Shown here: one piece after another, positions 42,071 through 50,126 of the stretch | Layout of the letters: every line of letters starts with the position of its first letter | Position numbering within the stretch: the first letter of the stretch is position 1 | Origin: Candidatus Methanarcanum hacksteinii | GTDB lineage: Archaea > Thermoplasmatota > Thermoplasmata > Methanomassiliicoccales > Methanomethylophilaceae | DNA length: 64,000 nucleotides | Direction: 5' to 3' | Assembly (NCBI GenBank): GCA_006954405.1 | Contig: LVVQ01000001.1 | Location: forward strand, 248,001-312,000 | The notes under the pieces: generated by a model | What the model was told of the DNA's origin: nothing | Database searches by the model: none | Seen by the model: the letters and a program-made list of their open reading frames with translations, nothing else | Made by a program: the position numbers and the translations under genes

Positions 42071-42561
42071 TATCTTTGGATGGATCCTGCATCAGATGCT
42101 ATGATTCTCCATTGGGTAGGTTGATCATCACAGCGGATGACATCGGAATCACAGAGGTATGTTTCGGAGATGGAGATGATGTGCCTGAAACGGACAGTAA
42201 TCCCCATATCGATGATGCGATAGGATGGCTTGATACATACTTCGATGGATCCGAACCTGAAAATACGGTCAGTTTGCATATGATAGGTACGGATTTCCAG
42301 ATGAGCGTGTGGGATGAACTTCTTAAGATACCGTACGGTCATACCACGACATACGGTGAGATCGCAGAAAGGATCGCTAAGATGAGAGGTATCGAACACA
42401 TGTCCGCACAGGCTGTGGGGAATGCTATCGGTCGGAATCCCGTAGCCGTGATCGTTCCATGTCATCGCGTGATCGGTAAGGATGGCAGCATGACAGGTTA
42501 TGCTGGGGGCATCGACAGGAAGGTCGGATTGTTGAGGATCGAAGGCATCCTGTCGGAATGA
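42067..42561 (+). CDS. ogt: Methylated-DNA-protein cysteine methyltransferase
   Basis: This 164-aa suicide repair protein removes alkyl groups from O6-guanine. The C-terminal domain has the HTH segment TTYGEIAERIAKMRG...AQAVGNAIGRNP and the active-site PCHRVIG, where the Cys is the acceptor. The N-terminal part (SPLGRLIITADDIGI) is the usual ribonuclease-like domain. GTG 42067 overlaps the SDR stop as GTGA, and gives a normal length; the longer open frame upstream lies inside the SDR gene. Confidence 0.9.
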   Translation: MISLDGSCIRCYDSPLGRLIITADDIGITEVCFGDGDDVPETDSNPHIDDAIGWLDTYFDGSEPENTVSLHMIGTDFQMSVWDELLKIPYGHTTTYGEIAERIAKMRGIEHMSAQAVGNAIGRNPVAVIVPCHRVIGKDGSMTGYAGGIDRKVGLLRIEGILSE

Positions 42562-42589
42562 TGGATGTTCATTTGTCTAGAAATTCGGG

Positions 42590-42666
42590 TGGTGGGCCTG
42601 GCCGGATTTGAACCGACGACCATCCGGTTATGAGCCGGACGCTCCACCATACTAAGCTACAGGCCC
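42590..42666 (-). tRNA. tRNA with CAT anticodon (elongator Met or Ile2)
   Basis: Acceptor GGGCCTG pairs with CAGGCCC and the anticodon arm TCCGG-CTCATAA-CCGGA gives CAT. CCA is encoded. It lacks the A1-T72 pair and the initiator features, so it is elongator Met or the lysidine/agmatidine-type Ile2; the GGGCCTG acceptor leans toward Ile2, but I cannot decide. Confidence 0.9.
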
Positions 42667-42701
42667 GTAAAAAGGGTTAAAATCATCATGAATATAAACA
42701 T

Positions 42702-42728
42702 AGCGCACCCAGAAGTTTGACGTGCGCT
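42702..42728. repeat. 7-bp inverted repeat between two tRNA genes
   Basis: AGCGCAC and GTGCGCT are separated by 13 nt, just upstream of the AT-rich probable promoter of the CAT tRNA. It may be a transcription barrier between the two tRNA genes. Nothing else is recognised in 42667-42813. Confidence 0.35.
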
Positions 42729-42813
42729 TCGTTCATCCGTCACTCATGAGGATAGATGGGATCTACAGATTACTCTAAAGGAGTGTCGAGTTATGATAAT
42801 TCCAGAGAATGTA

Positions 42814-42889
42814 TGGCGCCGTTGCAAGGGATCGAACCTTGGACCTTGTGATTAACAGTCACACGCTCTACCTACTGAGCTACAACGGC
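42814..42889 (-). tRNA. tRNA-Asn(GTT)
   Basis: Acceptor GCCGTTG pairs with CAACGGC; anticodon arm TGTGA-CTGTTAA-TCACA gives GTT; T arm contains GGTTCGATC; CCA is encoded at the 3' end. Confidence 0.93.
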
Positions 42890-42924
42890 AGTATTCCTTG
42901 CAATGAAAGAGTGGTATTAAAGCA

Positions 42925-43236
42925 TTACGCTTCAGGCAATTTCTTCTTGAGTCTCTCGACCATCACCATGATTATCTCGAGATCATGGGAGACATTCTTC
43001 AGGTACTCATCATATTGATCGGTGACACGTGCGCCCTCGATCGATGGTGAGATCAGCCCTTCTTGCTCGAGCAATCTGAGGGAGTATCTGACTTTGTGCT
43101 TAGGGATGTTGAGAATCTCAGAGAGGCGGATAATCCCTATGGGCTGATTCTCCTTCGTTGCTTTGAGCATCATTATGTGCCTTTCGAGCAACTCGAGTTC
43201 ATCGATGAGCTTATCGATCATGCTGTCAGATGCCAT
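42925..43236 (-). CDS. Small winged-HTH regulator
   Basis: This 103-aa protein has an N-terminal helix, a winged helix at about residues 35-72 (IRLSEILNIPKHKVRYSLRLLEQEGLISPSIEGARVTDQ) and a C-terminal helix suitable for dimerisation. It resembles archaeal one-domain regulators. A 22-bp inverted repeat (ATCAGGT-N8-ACCTGAT) lies 33-54 nt upstream of the ATG and may be its own operator. Targets are unknown. Confidence 0.75.
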   Translation of the reverse strand: MASDSMIDKLIDELELLERHIMMLKATKENQPIGIIRLSEILNIPKHKVRYSLRLLEQEGLISPSIEGARVTDQYDEYLKNVSHDLEIIMVMVERLKKKLPEA

Positions 43237-43268
43237 GTCGGGATACCATCCGCTAGTTGATTTTTTGA

Positions 43269-43290
43269 ATCAGGTCTTTTAGAACCTGAT
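43269..43290 (-). promoter_or_regulatory. 22-bp inverted repeat upstream of the wHTH gene
   Basis: ATCAGGT-CTTTTAGA-ACCTGAT, perfect 7-bp arms. It lies 33 nt upstream of the regulator ATG; no T-tract follows on the gene strand, so an operator is more likely than a terminator. Confidence 0.5.
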
Positions 43291-43319
43291 GATAGAGAAA
43301 TAGGTGTCTTGGTGTGGAT

Positions 43320-43481
43320 TTACCTTCCGTACCAGTGGCCTCTTCCCCATTTGTTGTAGTTGACCGCCCATGCCTGAATCATAGAACCGCAACAGTCGAG
43401 TGCTTTCTGCTCGTCCTTGTGGGTTTTATAGCATTTGAGGCATTGGTATCTCATTTCTGGGGCCTTTACTTTGCCAGTCAT
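43320..43481 (-). CDS. Small Cys-rich (zinc ribbon-like) protein
   Basis: This 53-aa protein has the pattern CLKCYKTHKDEQKALDCC, a likely zinc-binding treble-clef-like knuckle, and an aromatic tail (WAVNYNKWGRGHWYGR). ATG 43481 is chosen because AGGTGAC stands right before it; an extension to 43517 is open but lacks this signal. Function unknown; such proteins often bind RNA or DNA or act as small adaptors. Confidence 0.6.
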   Translation of the reverse strand: MTGKVKAPEMRYQCLKCYKTHKDEQKALDCCGSMIQAWAVNYNKWGRGHWYGR

Positions 43482-43591
43482 GTCACCTGAATTGATGCGG
43501 TAGTAGATAAACCTCACCCATGGATATTGCGTTTATCGATGTTTTTGTCACGAAAAACACGTATTTCGTGAGAACGGTTTAAATATTTACT

Positions 43592-43604
43592 TACCTTTAA
43601 GGTA
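43592..43604 (+). promoter_or_regulatory. TACCTT-T-AAGGTA palindrome between TATA box and ATG of the ArsR-like gene
   Basis: The 13-bp inverted repeat lies between TTTAAATATT (43578-43587) and the ATG at 43611, at the expected transcription start. A likely operator for the encoded regulator. Confidence 0.55.
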
Positions 43605-43610
43605 CTGGCT

Positions 43611-44111
43611 ATGAATAAAATCAAGGTCATCAATGAACCATCGGAGCTCGTTCCCATGCTAAGGTCTGTGGACACACCGGTAAAGAGAGATGTGCTGAAA
43701 GAAGTGACCTTGGAATGGAGGACCGTAGATGAAATTGAGAAGAAATACGGCCCCGAGGGAAAGGATGCTATCATCTTCTTCGAGAAAATGAAACTTGTAG
43801 AGAGCCGCTGGATTTCCACAGGTGGTAATTACCCCGAAAAATCGTTCCACACTTCATACACTTCTTTCCATATCAATGCGCAATGGCCTGTTTACGAGAT
43901 CAGTGATGTTCTCGCAGCGGCAATGATGAGCGAAGAGGAATATTCGATCATCGAACAGAAGATCTTGGATGAGGTCGGAAAGGATGGAGTATTCTCAGGC
44001 GATGTCGCCGAGAGTCTCGGTTTGACATCGACGATGCTGAAGAGTCTTGTCCGCAGGTCAGTCAAGATGGACTTCCGTGGCCATAGGATCGAGTTGATCC
44101 GTGAAGAGTAG
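43611..44111 (+). CDS. ArsR-like winged-helix transcriptional regulator
   Basis: This 166-aa protein contains two HTH-like segments, one near the N-terminus (PVKRDVLKEVTLEWRTVDEIEKKYG, about 23-47) and one near the C-terminus (GVFSGDVAESLGLTSTMLKSLVRRSVKM, about 125-152). It resembles ArsR-type archaeal regulators. A TACCTT-T-AAGGTA palindrome sits between the TATA-like box and the ATG. It ends in TAG, one of two in the window; if TAG were read as pyrrolysine only two more residues would follow before TGA. trm56 follows closely. Confidence 0.7.
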   Translation: MNKIKVINEPSELVPMLRSVDTPVKRDVLKEVTLEWRTVDEIEKKYGPEGKDAIIFFEKMKLVESRWISTGGNYPEKSFHTSYTSFHINAQWPVYEISDVLAAAMMSEEEYSIIEQKILDEVGKDGVFSGDVAESLGLTSTMLKSLVRRSVKMDFRGHRIELIREE

Positions 44112-44121
44112 GCGTTCTGAG

Positions 44122-44643
44122 ATGTCCGACATTTGGATAATGAGGATAGGCCACCGTCCGGAAAGAGATAAGCGTGTGACCACACACGTGGCATTGTCTT
44201 CAAGAGCGTTGGGTGCTAGAGGTATCTATGTGGATACGGAGGACCCTAAGCTGGAGGAGAACATCAGAAGTGTCGTGGAGCGCTTCGGCGGGGATTACAC
44301 GATCAAGACCGGCATCACATGGAAGCAGGCCATCAAGGATTTCAAAGGAAAGGTTGTCCATCTCACGATGTATGGTGAGAGGGTCGATGAGGCACTGCCG
44401 CATATCCCTAAGGATGAGGACATAATGATAATCGTGGGCGCGGAGAAGGTGCCCATAGAGGTATATGAGAGGGCTGATTTCAACGTATCCGTTGGTAATC
44501 AACCGCATTCTGAGATCGCAGCCCTTGCGATATTCTTGGATCGTTTCACAGAGGGGAAGGCGCTGTATAGCGATCGTGACGGCGGAGAGATAAGGGTCAT
44601 ACCTACGGTGAGAGGTAAGAGAGTTGTCGAATTATCCAAATGA
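44122..44643 (+). CDS. trm56: tRNA (cytidine(56)-2'-O)-methyltransferase
   Basis: This 173-aa SPOUT enzyme methylates C56 in the T-loop of archaeal tRNAs. It starts IWIMRIGHRPERDKRVTTHVALSSRALGARG and carries the knot sequence IMIIVGAEKVPIEVYERADFNVSVGNQPHSEIAALAIFLDR. The length matches the core family. ATG 44122 lies 10 nt after the upstream TAG stop, and the TTG start of the HD gene lies inside its end. Confidence 0.88.
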   Translation: MSDIWIMRIGHRPERDKRVTTHVALSSRALGARGIYVDTEDPKLEENIRSVVERFGGDYTIKTGITWKQAIKDFKGKVVHLTMYGERVDEALPHIPKDEDIMIIVGAEKVPIEVYERADFNVSVGNQPHSEIAALAIFLDRFTEGKALYSDRDGGEIRVIPTVRGKRVVELSK

Positions 44644-45202
44644 ATCGGAATGCATAGGCATCCTTAAGAATGCAGGCTGTACGAAGAGGGTCATAATCCA
44701 CTGTTGTACGGTGAGGACTGTTGCCGAACAGATGCTGAAGAGGATAGACTGCGATAGCGAACTCGTCATCGCAGGTGCTATGTTGCACGATATCGGCCGT
44801 GCGGTGGACCATTCGATAATGCACGCAGTCGTAGGTGCGAAGATGGCCGCCGATCTAGGCCTTCCCGATGAGATCGTCAATATAATCAAGAAGCATACGG
44901 GCGCAGGTCTCGATCACGAGGATATAGTGGAGATGGGCCTCCCTGACGGGGATTACATACCTTCGACCATAGAGGAGAAGATCGTAGCACATTCCGATAA
45001 TATGGTGAGCGACAACGCTGTTGTGATGCACTCACATTCCGTGGACAAGCTTCTCATGAAAGGTGCGACTCGCGGCGCAGATAGGATCGAGCGCCTGCAT
45101 GAGGAATTATCATCATTATATGGGGAGGACCTCGACTCCATAGTGGTCGAGATCGGCGAGTTCCCAAAGATCAAAGGCCCTTGTGGGAAGATCATCAACT
45201 GA
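44624..45202 (+). CDS. HD-domain phosphohydrolase-like protein
   Basis: This 192-aa protein has the HD metal site residues in RVIIHCCTVRTVAEQ (His, about 26) and GAMLHDIGRAVDHS (HD, about 54), then HTGAGLDHED and EEKIVAHSDNMV. It belongs to the HDIG/COG1418-like group of archaeal phosphohydrolases. The substrate is unknown. Start TTG 44624 overlaps trm56 by 20 nt, with AGGTAA before it, so the genes are coupled. Its 3' end overlaps the convergent PRC-barrel gene by 8 nt. Confidence 0.82.
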   Translation: MSNYPNESECIGILKNAGCTKRVIIHCCTVRTVAEQMLKRIDCDSELVIAGAMLHDIGRAVDHSIMHAVVGAKMAADLGLPDEIVNIIKKHTGAGLDHEDIVEMGLPDGDYIPSTIEEKIVAHSDNMVSDNAVVMHSHSVDKLLMKGATRGADRIERLHEELSSLYGEDLDSIVVEIGEFPKIKGPCGKIIN

Positions 45203-45455
45203 TGACTTTTCCCGAACCATCGATATACTTCGGGAACGTTTTCAGGATCACGACATCTCCGATCGATTGTATCCATCTGTAAGGTATCTTAAGCAACACA
45301 TTGTTCGCAGCCTTCACAGGGCTGGGCTCGGAAATGTAGAGTCCGGTTATCGTTCTGGTGTCCGTATCGATTATCAGGTCGGCGACCTTTCCTACAAAGA
45401 TACCATCCGGACCGTAGACATCGAGCCCCTTCACACTATTGATCTCATCCAACAT
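45195..45455 (-). CDS. PRC-barrel domain protein
   Basis: This 86-aa protein is a single PRC-barrel: GLDVYGPDGIFVGKVADLIIDTDTRTITGLYIS followed by NVLLKIPYRWIQSIGDVVIL. Related small barrels in archaea are linked to RNA metabolism or cell division (CdpB-like), but this one cannot be placed further. A second PRC-barrel lies at 51.7 kb beside CDC48. It converges with the HD gene. Confidence 0.85.
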   Translation of the reverse strand: MLDEINSVKGLDVYGPDGIFVGKVADLIIDTDTRTITGLYISEPSPVKAANNVLLKIPYRWIQSIGDVVILKTFPKYIDGSGKVIS

Positions 45456-45646
45456 CCCTATCGATTCTCCATACGTACGACATCGGTTAAAAATGATAGG
45501 ATTGAAGGATGGATCATAATTTTAGGACATCTTATCATCTCTGAAGTCATTCGTCGTGTTTGTCCAGAGTATGTGGTGCTTCCTGAAGAATCATAACTAT
45601 TCTTTTTTTCAATAGGTTGTAAACGTATGGTTCGATTTCAAATATC

Positions 45647-45693
45647 GTGTTTTTGCAGATTAATCGTACAAAACGACAGTGTTTTTGCAGATT
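45647..45693 (+). repeat. Two 15-bp direct repeats upstream of the DUF4143 pseudogene
   Basis: GTGTTTTTGCAGATT occurs at 45647-45661 and 45679-45693, a 32-bp period, with the second copy abutting a TTTATATA box. This is the same period and placement as the repeats before the intact DUF4143 gene at 16 kb. Confidence 0.8.
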
Positions 45694-45720
45694 TATATAT
45701 TCTGAATATGATGCAATGTT

Positions 45721-47118
45721 ATGTTCGAACGTAAGATCCTTTCAAAACTGATGGCGTGGAAGTCTCGCAGCCACAAACCCATGGTGTTGAAAGGTCAACG
45801 TCAGATAGGGAAGACCACGATAGCCGAATATTTCGGCAGAACGGAATACAACGATTATGTCATACTTGATATGTTCAAGGATCCGGTAGCTAAGGCGATA
45901 ATGGAAGAGGGCATAACTGTCGACTCGATAATCGATTCCATATCTGTGTACAAGAACATCGAATTGGAACCAAATACCTCTTTGATAATAATCGACGAGA
46001 TCCAAGAGTCCACCAAAGCGAGATCCAAACTAAGACTCTTCTCCGAGGATGGACGTTTTGATGTGATAGCAACATGATCTATGCTAGGTGTATCAGATGC
46101 TAGGTTGGGCAAGTACAAGAGTAAAGAGAATCCTGATCTCATACCCGTAGGTTCGGAAGAACACCTTTTGATGCATCCGATGGATTTCGAGGAGTTCCTT
46201 TTAGCGCTCGGAACGAGACAGAAGGACATCGATCGTATCAGAGATAAGATAAGGTCTGGGGAGAGGATGACAGAGACAGAACTCGATGTGTTCAGCAAGA
46301 GGTTCGCTGTATATTCTGTCGTTGGTGGTATGCCTGCAGCGGTCGATGCATATCTTCATGATGGTATCAACGGGGCCCATCACATCCTTGATGCCATCAG
46401 AGCGACATGCGTGGATGATATCATCCATTACAATTCTGGAGTGGATGTGAAAAAGACGCAGGAGTGTTTCGATTCCATTCCGTATCAGCTTTCCGACACG
46501 AACAAGCGTTTTATGTATTCCCGTATCAACAACGGTGGTTCACGTAGTTCTGCTGAGAAATATATGGAGAATCTGCTGTGGATCAGGTATTCCGGATACG
46601 GGATATTCTCCAGATCCCTTCGTGCTATGAGGAGACCTTTAAAGAAATATTCTGAGAAAGACGTCTTCAAGGTCTATCTCTCAGATACAGGGTTGTTGAT
46701 GAACATGATGGGGCCAGAGTCCCGGACCGCCATGATCATGGGAGACACATCATTCGATTTCGGAGCCGTCACAGAGAACATGATCGCTGGATGCTTCTTC
46801 AAGAACGGATATGAATTGTCATACTACCGTCGTACGAATGGTGCTGACAAGATCGAGATCGATCTGGTGATTGAATCCGATGGACTGATATGTATCGAGG
46901 TCAAGACAGGTGCATATCGTGCATATCCTTCTTTGAGCAAGACATTGGACGATGCTAACATATCCCGTAGGATCGTATTCGAGAAGGGTAATGTTCGTAA
47001 GGATGATGACGGGATCGAACACTATCCATTGTTCGCTGCGGAATTCCTATTCCCTGAGAACGAATGGAAAGTGGATGCGAAGGGATTGGATGGACTGGTC
47101 GGGGATCCGTTCTCTTGA
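45721..47118 (+). pseudogene. DUF4143 AAA ATPase with an in-frame TGA
   Basis: The frame encodes a paralogue of the ATPase at 14.6-16.0 kb: KGQRQIGKTTIAEYF (Walker A), LIIIDEIQESTKARSKLRLF (Walker B) and a C-terminal DUF4143 domain with IEIDLVIESDGLICIEVKTG. At 46075-46077 a TGA replaces the glycine codon that follows VIAT in the paralogue (VIATGSMLGV against VIAT-stop-SMLGV), a one-base GGA to TGA change. The rest of the frame to 47118 is intact, so the mutation looks recent; reinitiation at ATG 46081 could make the C-terminal 345 aa. Sequencing error is also possible. Confidence 0.85.
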
Positions 47119-47263
47119 TCGAGACCATCATCGAGTATCTATGGTGGCCATGATAGGGCCTAGCGATCGACATCAGTGACAATTTTTCTCTCACCATCGT
47201 GGCCTGTCGGCCATATTACTATTATATCCTAACAGCACATTGAAGGTCCGTCGTTATAGAGGG

Positions 47264-47941
47264 ATGAAAATGGTCACTGAACTCAATGAATCCACATTTG
47301 ATGCGTTTATAGATGACAACAAGTACGTATTGATCGACTGCTGGGCCCCATGGTGCGGACCATGCAGAAGGATGGGCCCGATAATAGAGGAACTCTCCAA
47401 GGATCTGGAGGGGAAGGTGGCCGTTGCGAAGTTGAACACGGATGAGAGTCCCGGCATATCAGCAAGATTCGAGATCAATGCGATACCTACGCTCTTGATC
47501 TTCAAAGACAAGGTCATGTTGGAACCGTTGGTCGGTCTCAGGCCTAAAGAGGACATCATCTCTGTCCTTGCGGACCGCGGCATGATAGAGGGCGGGAAGA
47601 AGAAGGAAGAGGAGGCCCACTTCGCAGCGAAGGTGACCGATAATGACTTCAATGAATTCATCAAGAGCAAGGATTACGCACTCGTTGATTGTTGGGCCCC
47701 ATGGTGCAAACCATGTCTTAGGATGGGTCCTGTGATCGAGGAGTTGGCGAAGATCTCCCAGGATGACATTGCCGTCGGTAAATTGAATGTCGATGAGAAT
47801 CCCGGCGTATCACTAAGTTTCAACATCCAATCCATCCCTGCTCTGCTGATCTTCAAAGGCGGAAAACAGGTCGGTACGATAGTCGGATACAGTCCCGAGC
47901 GCACAGCAGAGGCATTGAGGGAAGCGATCCTCAGTGCGTGA
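47264..47941 (+). CDS. Tandem-domain thioredoxin
   Basis: This 225-aa protein consists of two thioredoxin domains joined by a Lys/Glu-rich linker (GGKKKEEEAHF). Domain 1 has the redox motif WAPWCGPCRRMGP (about residue 32) and domain 2 WAPWCKPCLRMGP (about 152), so both are potentially active, the second with a CKPC motif. Each has the cis-Pro (AIPTLLIF, SIPALLIF). The thioredoxin reductase gene follows 3 nt after the stop, so they form a redox couple. ATG 47264 is chosen; 47270 is also possible. Confidence 0.9.
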   Translation: MKMVTELNESTFDAFIDDNKYVLIDCWAPWCGPCRRMGPIIEELSKDLEGKVAVAKLNTDESPGISARFEINAIPTLLIFKDKVMLEPLVGLRPKEDIISVLADRGMIEGGKKKEEEAHFAAKVTDNDFNEFIKSKDYALVDCWAPWCKPCLRMGPVIEELAKISQDDIAVGKLNVDENPGVSLSFNIQSIPALLIFKGGKQVGTIVGYSPERTAEALREAILSA

Positions 47942-47944
47942 GAT

Positions 47945-48829
47945 ATGAACGCTGACGTAGTGATCATCGGTGCCGGCCCTGCCGGTATCCAGGCAGCGAT
48001 ACACGCATCCAGGAAGAAAGTCTCCGTGGTGATGTTCGGGCGTATTGACGGTAGTGCTATGCACGGTACGCACGTGGAGAACTATTTCGGATTTATTGGA
48101 ATGACCGAAGGGGACGATATGCTGGAGGCAGGATTGGAGCAGGCAAAATCATTCGGATGCATCCACAGGAACTGTAACGTCACATCCACGGAGAAGATAG
48201 ACGGTGGATTCCGTATATCGGACGAGGAAGGCGAAACGGTCGATTGTAAAGCTGTCGTGATCGCTACAGGCATCAGCAGGGAAAAGCTCAACGTTCCGGG
48301 CGAGAAGGAACTGTTCGGAAAGGGCGTGAGCTATTGCGCATCATGTGATTGTAATTTCTACAAAGGCCGCATCGTAACGATCGTAGGCGATGATACTGAA
48401 GCGGCAATATCCGCGGAATTGATGACGAGATATGCATCCAAGACATATTGGGTGCATGGTGCATTGAAAGCATCGGAGAGACTCGTCCAAAAGGCAAAGG
48501 ATGCAGGAGTGGAGTCCATAGAGGATTCCATCGCATCCATCGACGGCGATGGCAAGGTGCAGACCGTCACATTATCATCCGGAAGGGTCATTCAGACCGA
48601 TGGTGTATTCATAGAATTGGGTGCGAAATCGGCAGTCGATCTCGCTATGGACATGGATGTCATGCCCGAGATGGATGATACATTGAAGGTCGGACGTGAT
48701 TGTTCGACAGGCGTGAGAGGAGTGTTCGCATGCGGTGATGTCACGGGGAAGCCGTGGCAGGTGGCGAAAGCTGTCGGCGAAGGTGCTGTCGCGGGTATTT
48801 CCGCAGCGAATTTCGTGAAGGAGACATAA
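47945..48829 (+). CDS. trxB: Thioredoxin reductase-like flavoprotein
   Basis: This 294-aa flavoprotein has the FAD motif VVIIGAGPAGIQAAIHASR at the N-terminus, the redox CxxC in YCASCDCNFYKG (about residue 134) and FACGDVTGKPWQVAKAVGEGAVA at the C-terminus. The nucleotide-binding site is atypical: where NADPH enzymes have GGGxSA and a His-Arg-Arg motif, it has IVGDDTEAAISAEL and WVHGALKAS. A different electron donor, for instance F420H2 as in some methanogen reductases, is possible. It is paired with the tandem thioredoxin. Confidence 0.87.
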   Translation: MNADVVIIGAGPAGIQAAIHASRKKVSVVMFGRIDGSAMHGTHVENYFGFIGMTEGDDMLEAGLEQAKSFGCIHRNCNVTSTEKIDGGFRISDEEGETVDCKAVVIATGISREKLNVPGEKELFGKGVSYCASCDCNFYKGRIVTIVGDDTEAAISAELMTRYASKTYWVHGALKASERLVQKAKDAGVESIEDSIASIDGDGKVQTVTLSSGRVIQTDGVFIELGAKSAVDLAMDMDVMPEMDDTLKVGRDCSTGVRGVFACGDVTGKPWQVAKAVGEGAVAGISAANFVKET

Positions 48830-48831
48830 GG

Positions 48832-49350
48832 ATGTCCGTGAATGATCTGATATCAGGTATGTTGAAGGAGGAAGGCGGTTTCCAGAAGGCCTTCAAAGAG
48901 ATGCTGGACAATGAGTTGGATATGACGGTCAACGAGTTCTGTCAGGAGGCGGGGATCTCACAGAGTACCATGTACAAGATGCTCGAGGACAAGAGGGAAC
49001 CCAATCTCCGCACCATTCGTGCGATAATCAAAGCGGCGAAGAATCTGTTGGAACCCAATTCCGATGATTATATCGCGGTCATAGCATCGCACGAGGTATT
49101 GCAGACCCTGGTGAAGACGATAGACGTCGATGGACGTCCCGTGACGCTGAAGGAGTATCCTGTAGCTACGGTCGAGGATGCGATCGTGGCAGCCGTCAGA
49201 GCTGAGCGCGATGGTGCACTGGCGATAGTCTGTGCACCGATAGTGACACCAACGGTGGAGAAGATCGTATCCATCCCGGTTACGCCTGTCATCCCATCAT
49301 CAAGTATAATACGCGCGATAGAGAAGGTGAAGAACGACCTGTATGGATGA
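48832..49350 (+). CDS. HTH transcriptional regulator (COG1709-like)
   Basis: This 172-aa protein has an N-terminal HTH (about residues 33-63, MTVNEFCQEAGISQSTMYKMLED) and a C-terminal domain with strands containing VEDAIVAAVRAERDGALAIVCAP and IVSIPVTPVIPSSSIIRAIEKV, which could be a ligand-binding part. It starts 2 nt after the thioredoxin reductase stop (GTC-rich start region, ATG 48832), so it is likely cotranscribed and may regulate redox genes. I recall similar archaeal proteins as COG1709. Confidence 0.75.
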   Translation: MSVNDLISGMLKEEGGFQKAFKEMLDNELDMTVNEFCQEAGISQSTMYKMLEDKREPNLRTIRAIIKAAKNLLEPNSDDYIAVIASHEVLQTLVKTIDVDGRPVTLKEYPVATVEDAIVAAVRAERDGALAIVCAPIVTPTVEKIVSIPVTPVIPSSSIIRAIEKVKNDLYG

Positions 49351-49422
49351 ATCTCATCCACTGGCCATGATAAATTAATTAATCACCTTTACTTATTACA
49401 CACATAGGGCAGGGGATACGTA

Positions 49423-49881
49423 ATGTTCGAACTTCAAGTAGTAAGCAATACCCCATTGAGTTCAGTGGGGGATATCGACGTTGTCGCTGAGACCTTCCTC
49501 ATACAGATAGGATACATACCGAAGGGTTATGATCCGAAGACATCTGCCACTGAGATAAAGGACAGTGTACCCTATCGCCTTTTCATGGATTATTTCATGG
49601 GTAACATGAGCAAGGCATGGACAGTTGAGGAGCTAGCAGCACTCCTCTCCACGACCAAGCCCACGATCTACAGACATATCAACAAACTGAAGTCGTTGGA
49701 CATCCTTGAAAGCATGGATGTGGAGTTCGATGGACAGGTACGCAAGGGATACCGCATCAGATTCGGGGATCTCGCCAAAGCATGGAACTTCACCGAAGCG
49801 AATGTGAACATGGCCATGGAGAATTATCGTAAGACTGTGACGCATTTCCAAGCGATGATCGACGAGAAGAGGAGGTCTTGA
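49423..49881 (+). CDS. Winged-HTH regulator
   Basis: This 152-aa protein has a winged helix in the central part (WTVEELAALLSTTKPTIYRHINKLKSLDILESMDVEFDGQVRKGYRIRF, about 66-115) and a C-terminal helix (VNMAMENYRKTVTHFQAMIDE) for dimerisation. A promoter-like ATTAATTAATCACC...TTACTTATTA region precedes it. It overlaps the next small gene by a few bases at TTGAAC, so the two are coupled. Confidence 0.78.
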   Translation: MFELQVVSNTPLSSVGDIDVVAETFLIQIGYIPKGYDPKTSATEIKDSVPYRLFMDYFMGNMSKAWTVEELAALLSTTKPTIYRHINKLKSLDILESMDVEFDGQVRKGYRIRFGDLAKAWNFTEANVNMAMENYRKTVTHFQAMIDEKRRS

Positions 49882-49883
49882 AC

Positions 49884-50126
49884 ATGACCAGGAGTGAGAT
49901 CACTTTGAACATCGGCGGAAGATACAGCGTGAAGGTGTCAGATGTCGATGATACCGTAGGGGCTTTCAAAGGTTACTGTGCATTGGGCGTCGACACCGCG
50001 ATCGTCATCGAGATGGATGGCGGAGGGATGAGGTTCATACCGATCCCGCAGATCGTGATGATCGATGTATTGGATTCTGGTGTGTCATCTGATGATGACA
50101 GAAAGATCGATGTGAATTACGGATGA
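49884..50126 (+). CDS. Small conserved protein upstream of elp3
   Basis: This 80-aa, mainly beta-strand acidic protein (NIGGRYSVKVSDVDDTVGAFKGYCALGVDTAIVIEMDGGGMRFIPIPQIVMIDVLD) resembles a small barrel such as Sm/Hfq-like or PRC-like folds; the family is not recognised. ATG 49884 is the first ATG after the regulator stop; a TTG at 49878 overlaps that stop. Its TGA overlaps the elp3 ATG (ATGA), suggesting coupled expression with the tRNA-modification enzyme. Confidence 0.65.
   Translation: MTRSEITLNIGGRYSVKVSDVDDTVGAFKGYCALGVDTAIVIEMDGGGMRFIPIPQIVMIDVLDSGVSSDDDRKIDVNYG

Noticed and set aside
46075..46077. TGA in the DUF4143 gene as selenocysteine
   Set aside because: The paralogue has Gly at this place, no Cys homologue is known there, and no SECIS-like structure was recognised.
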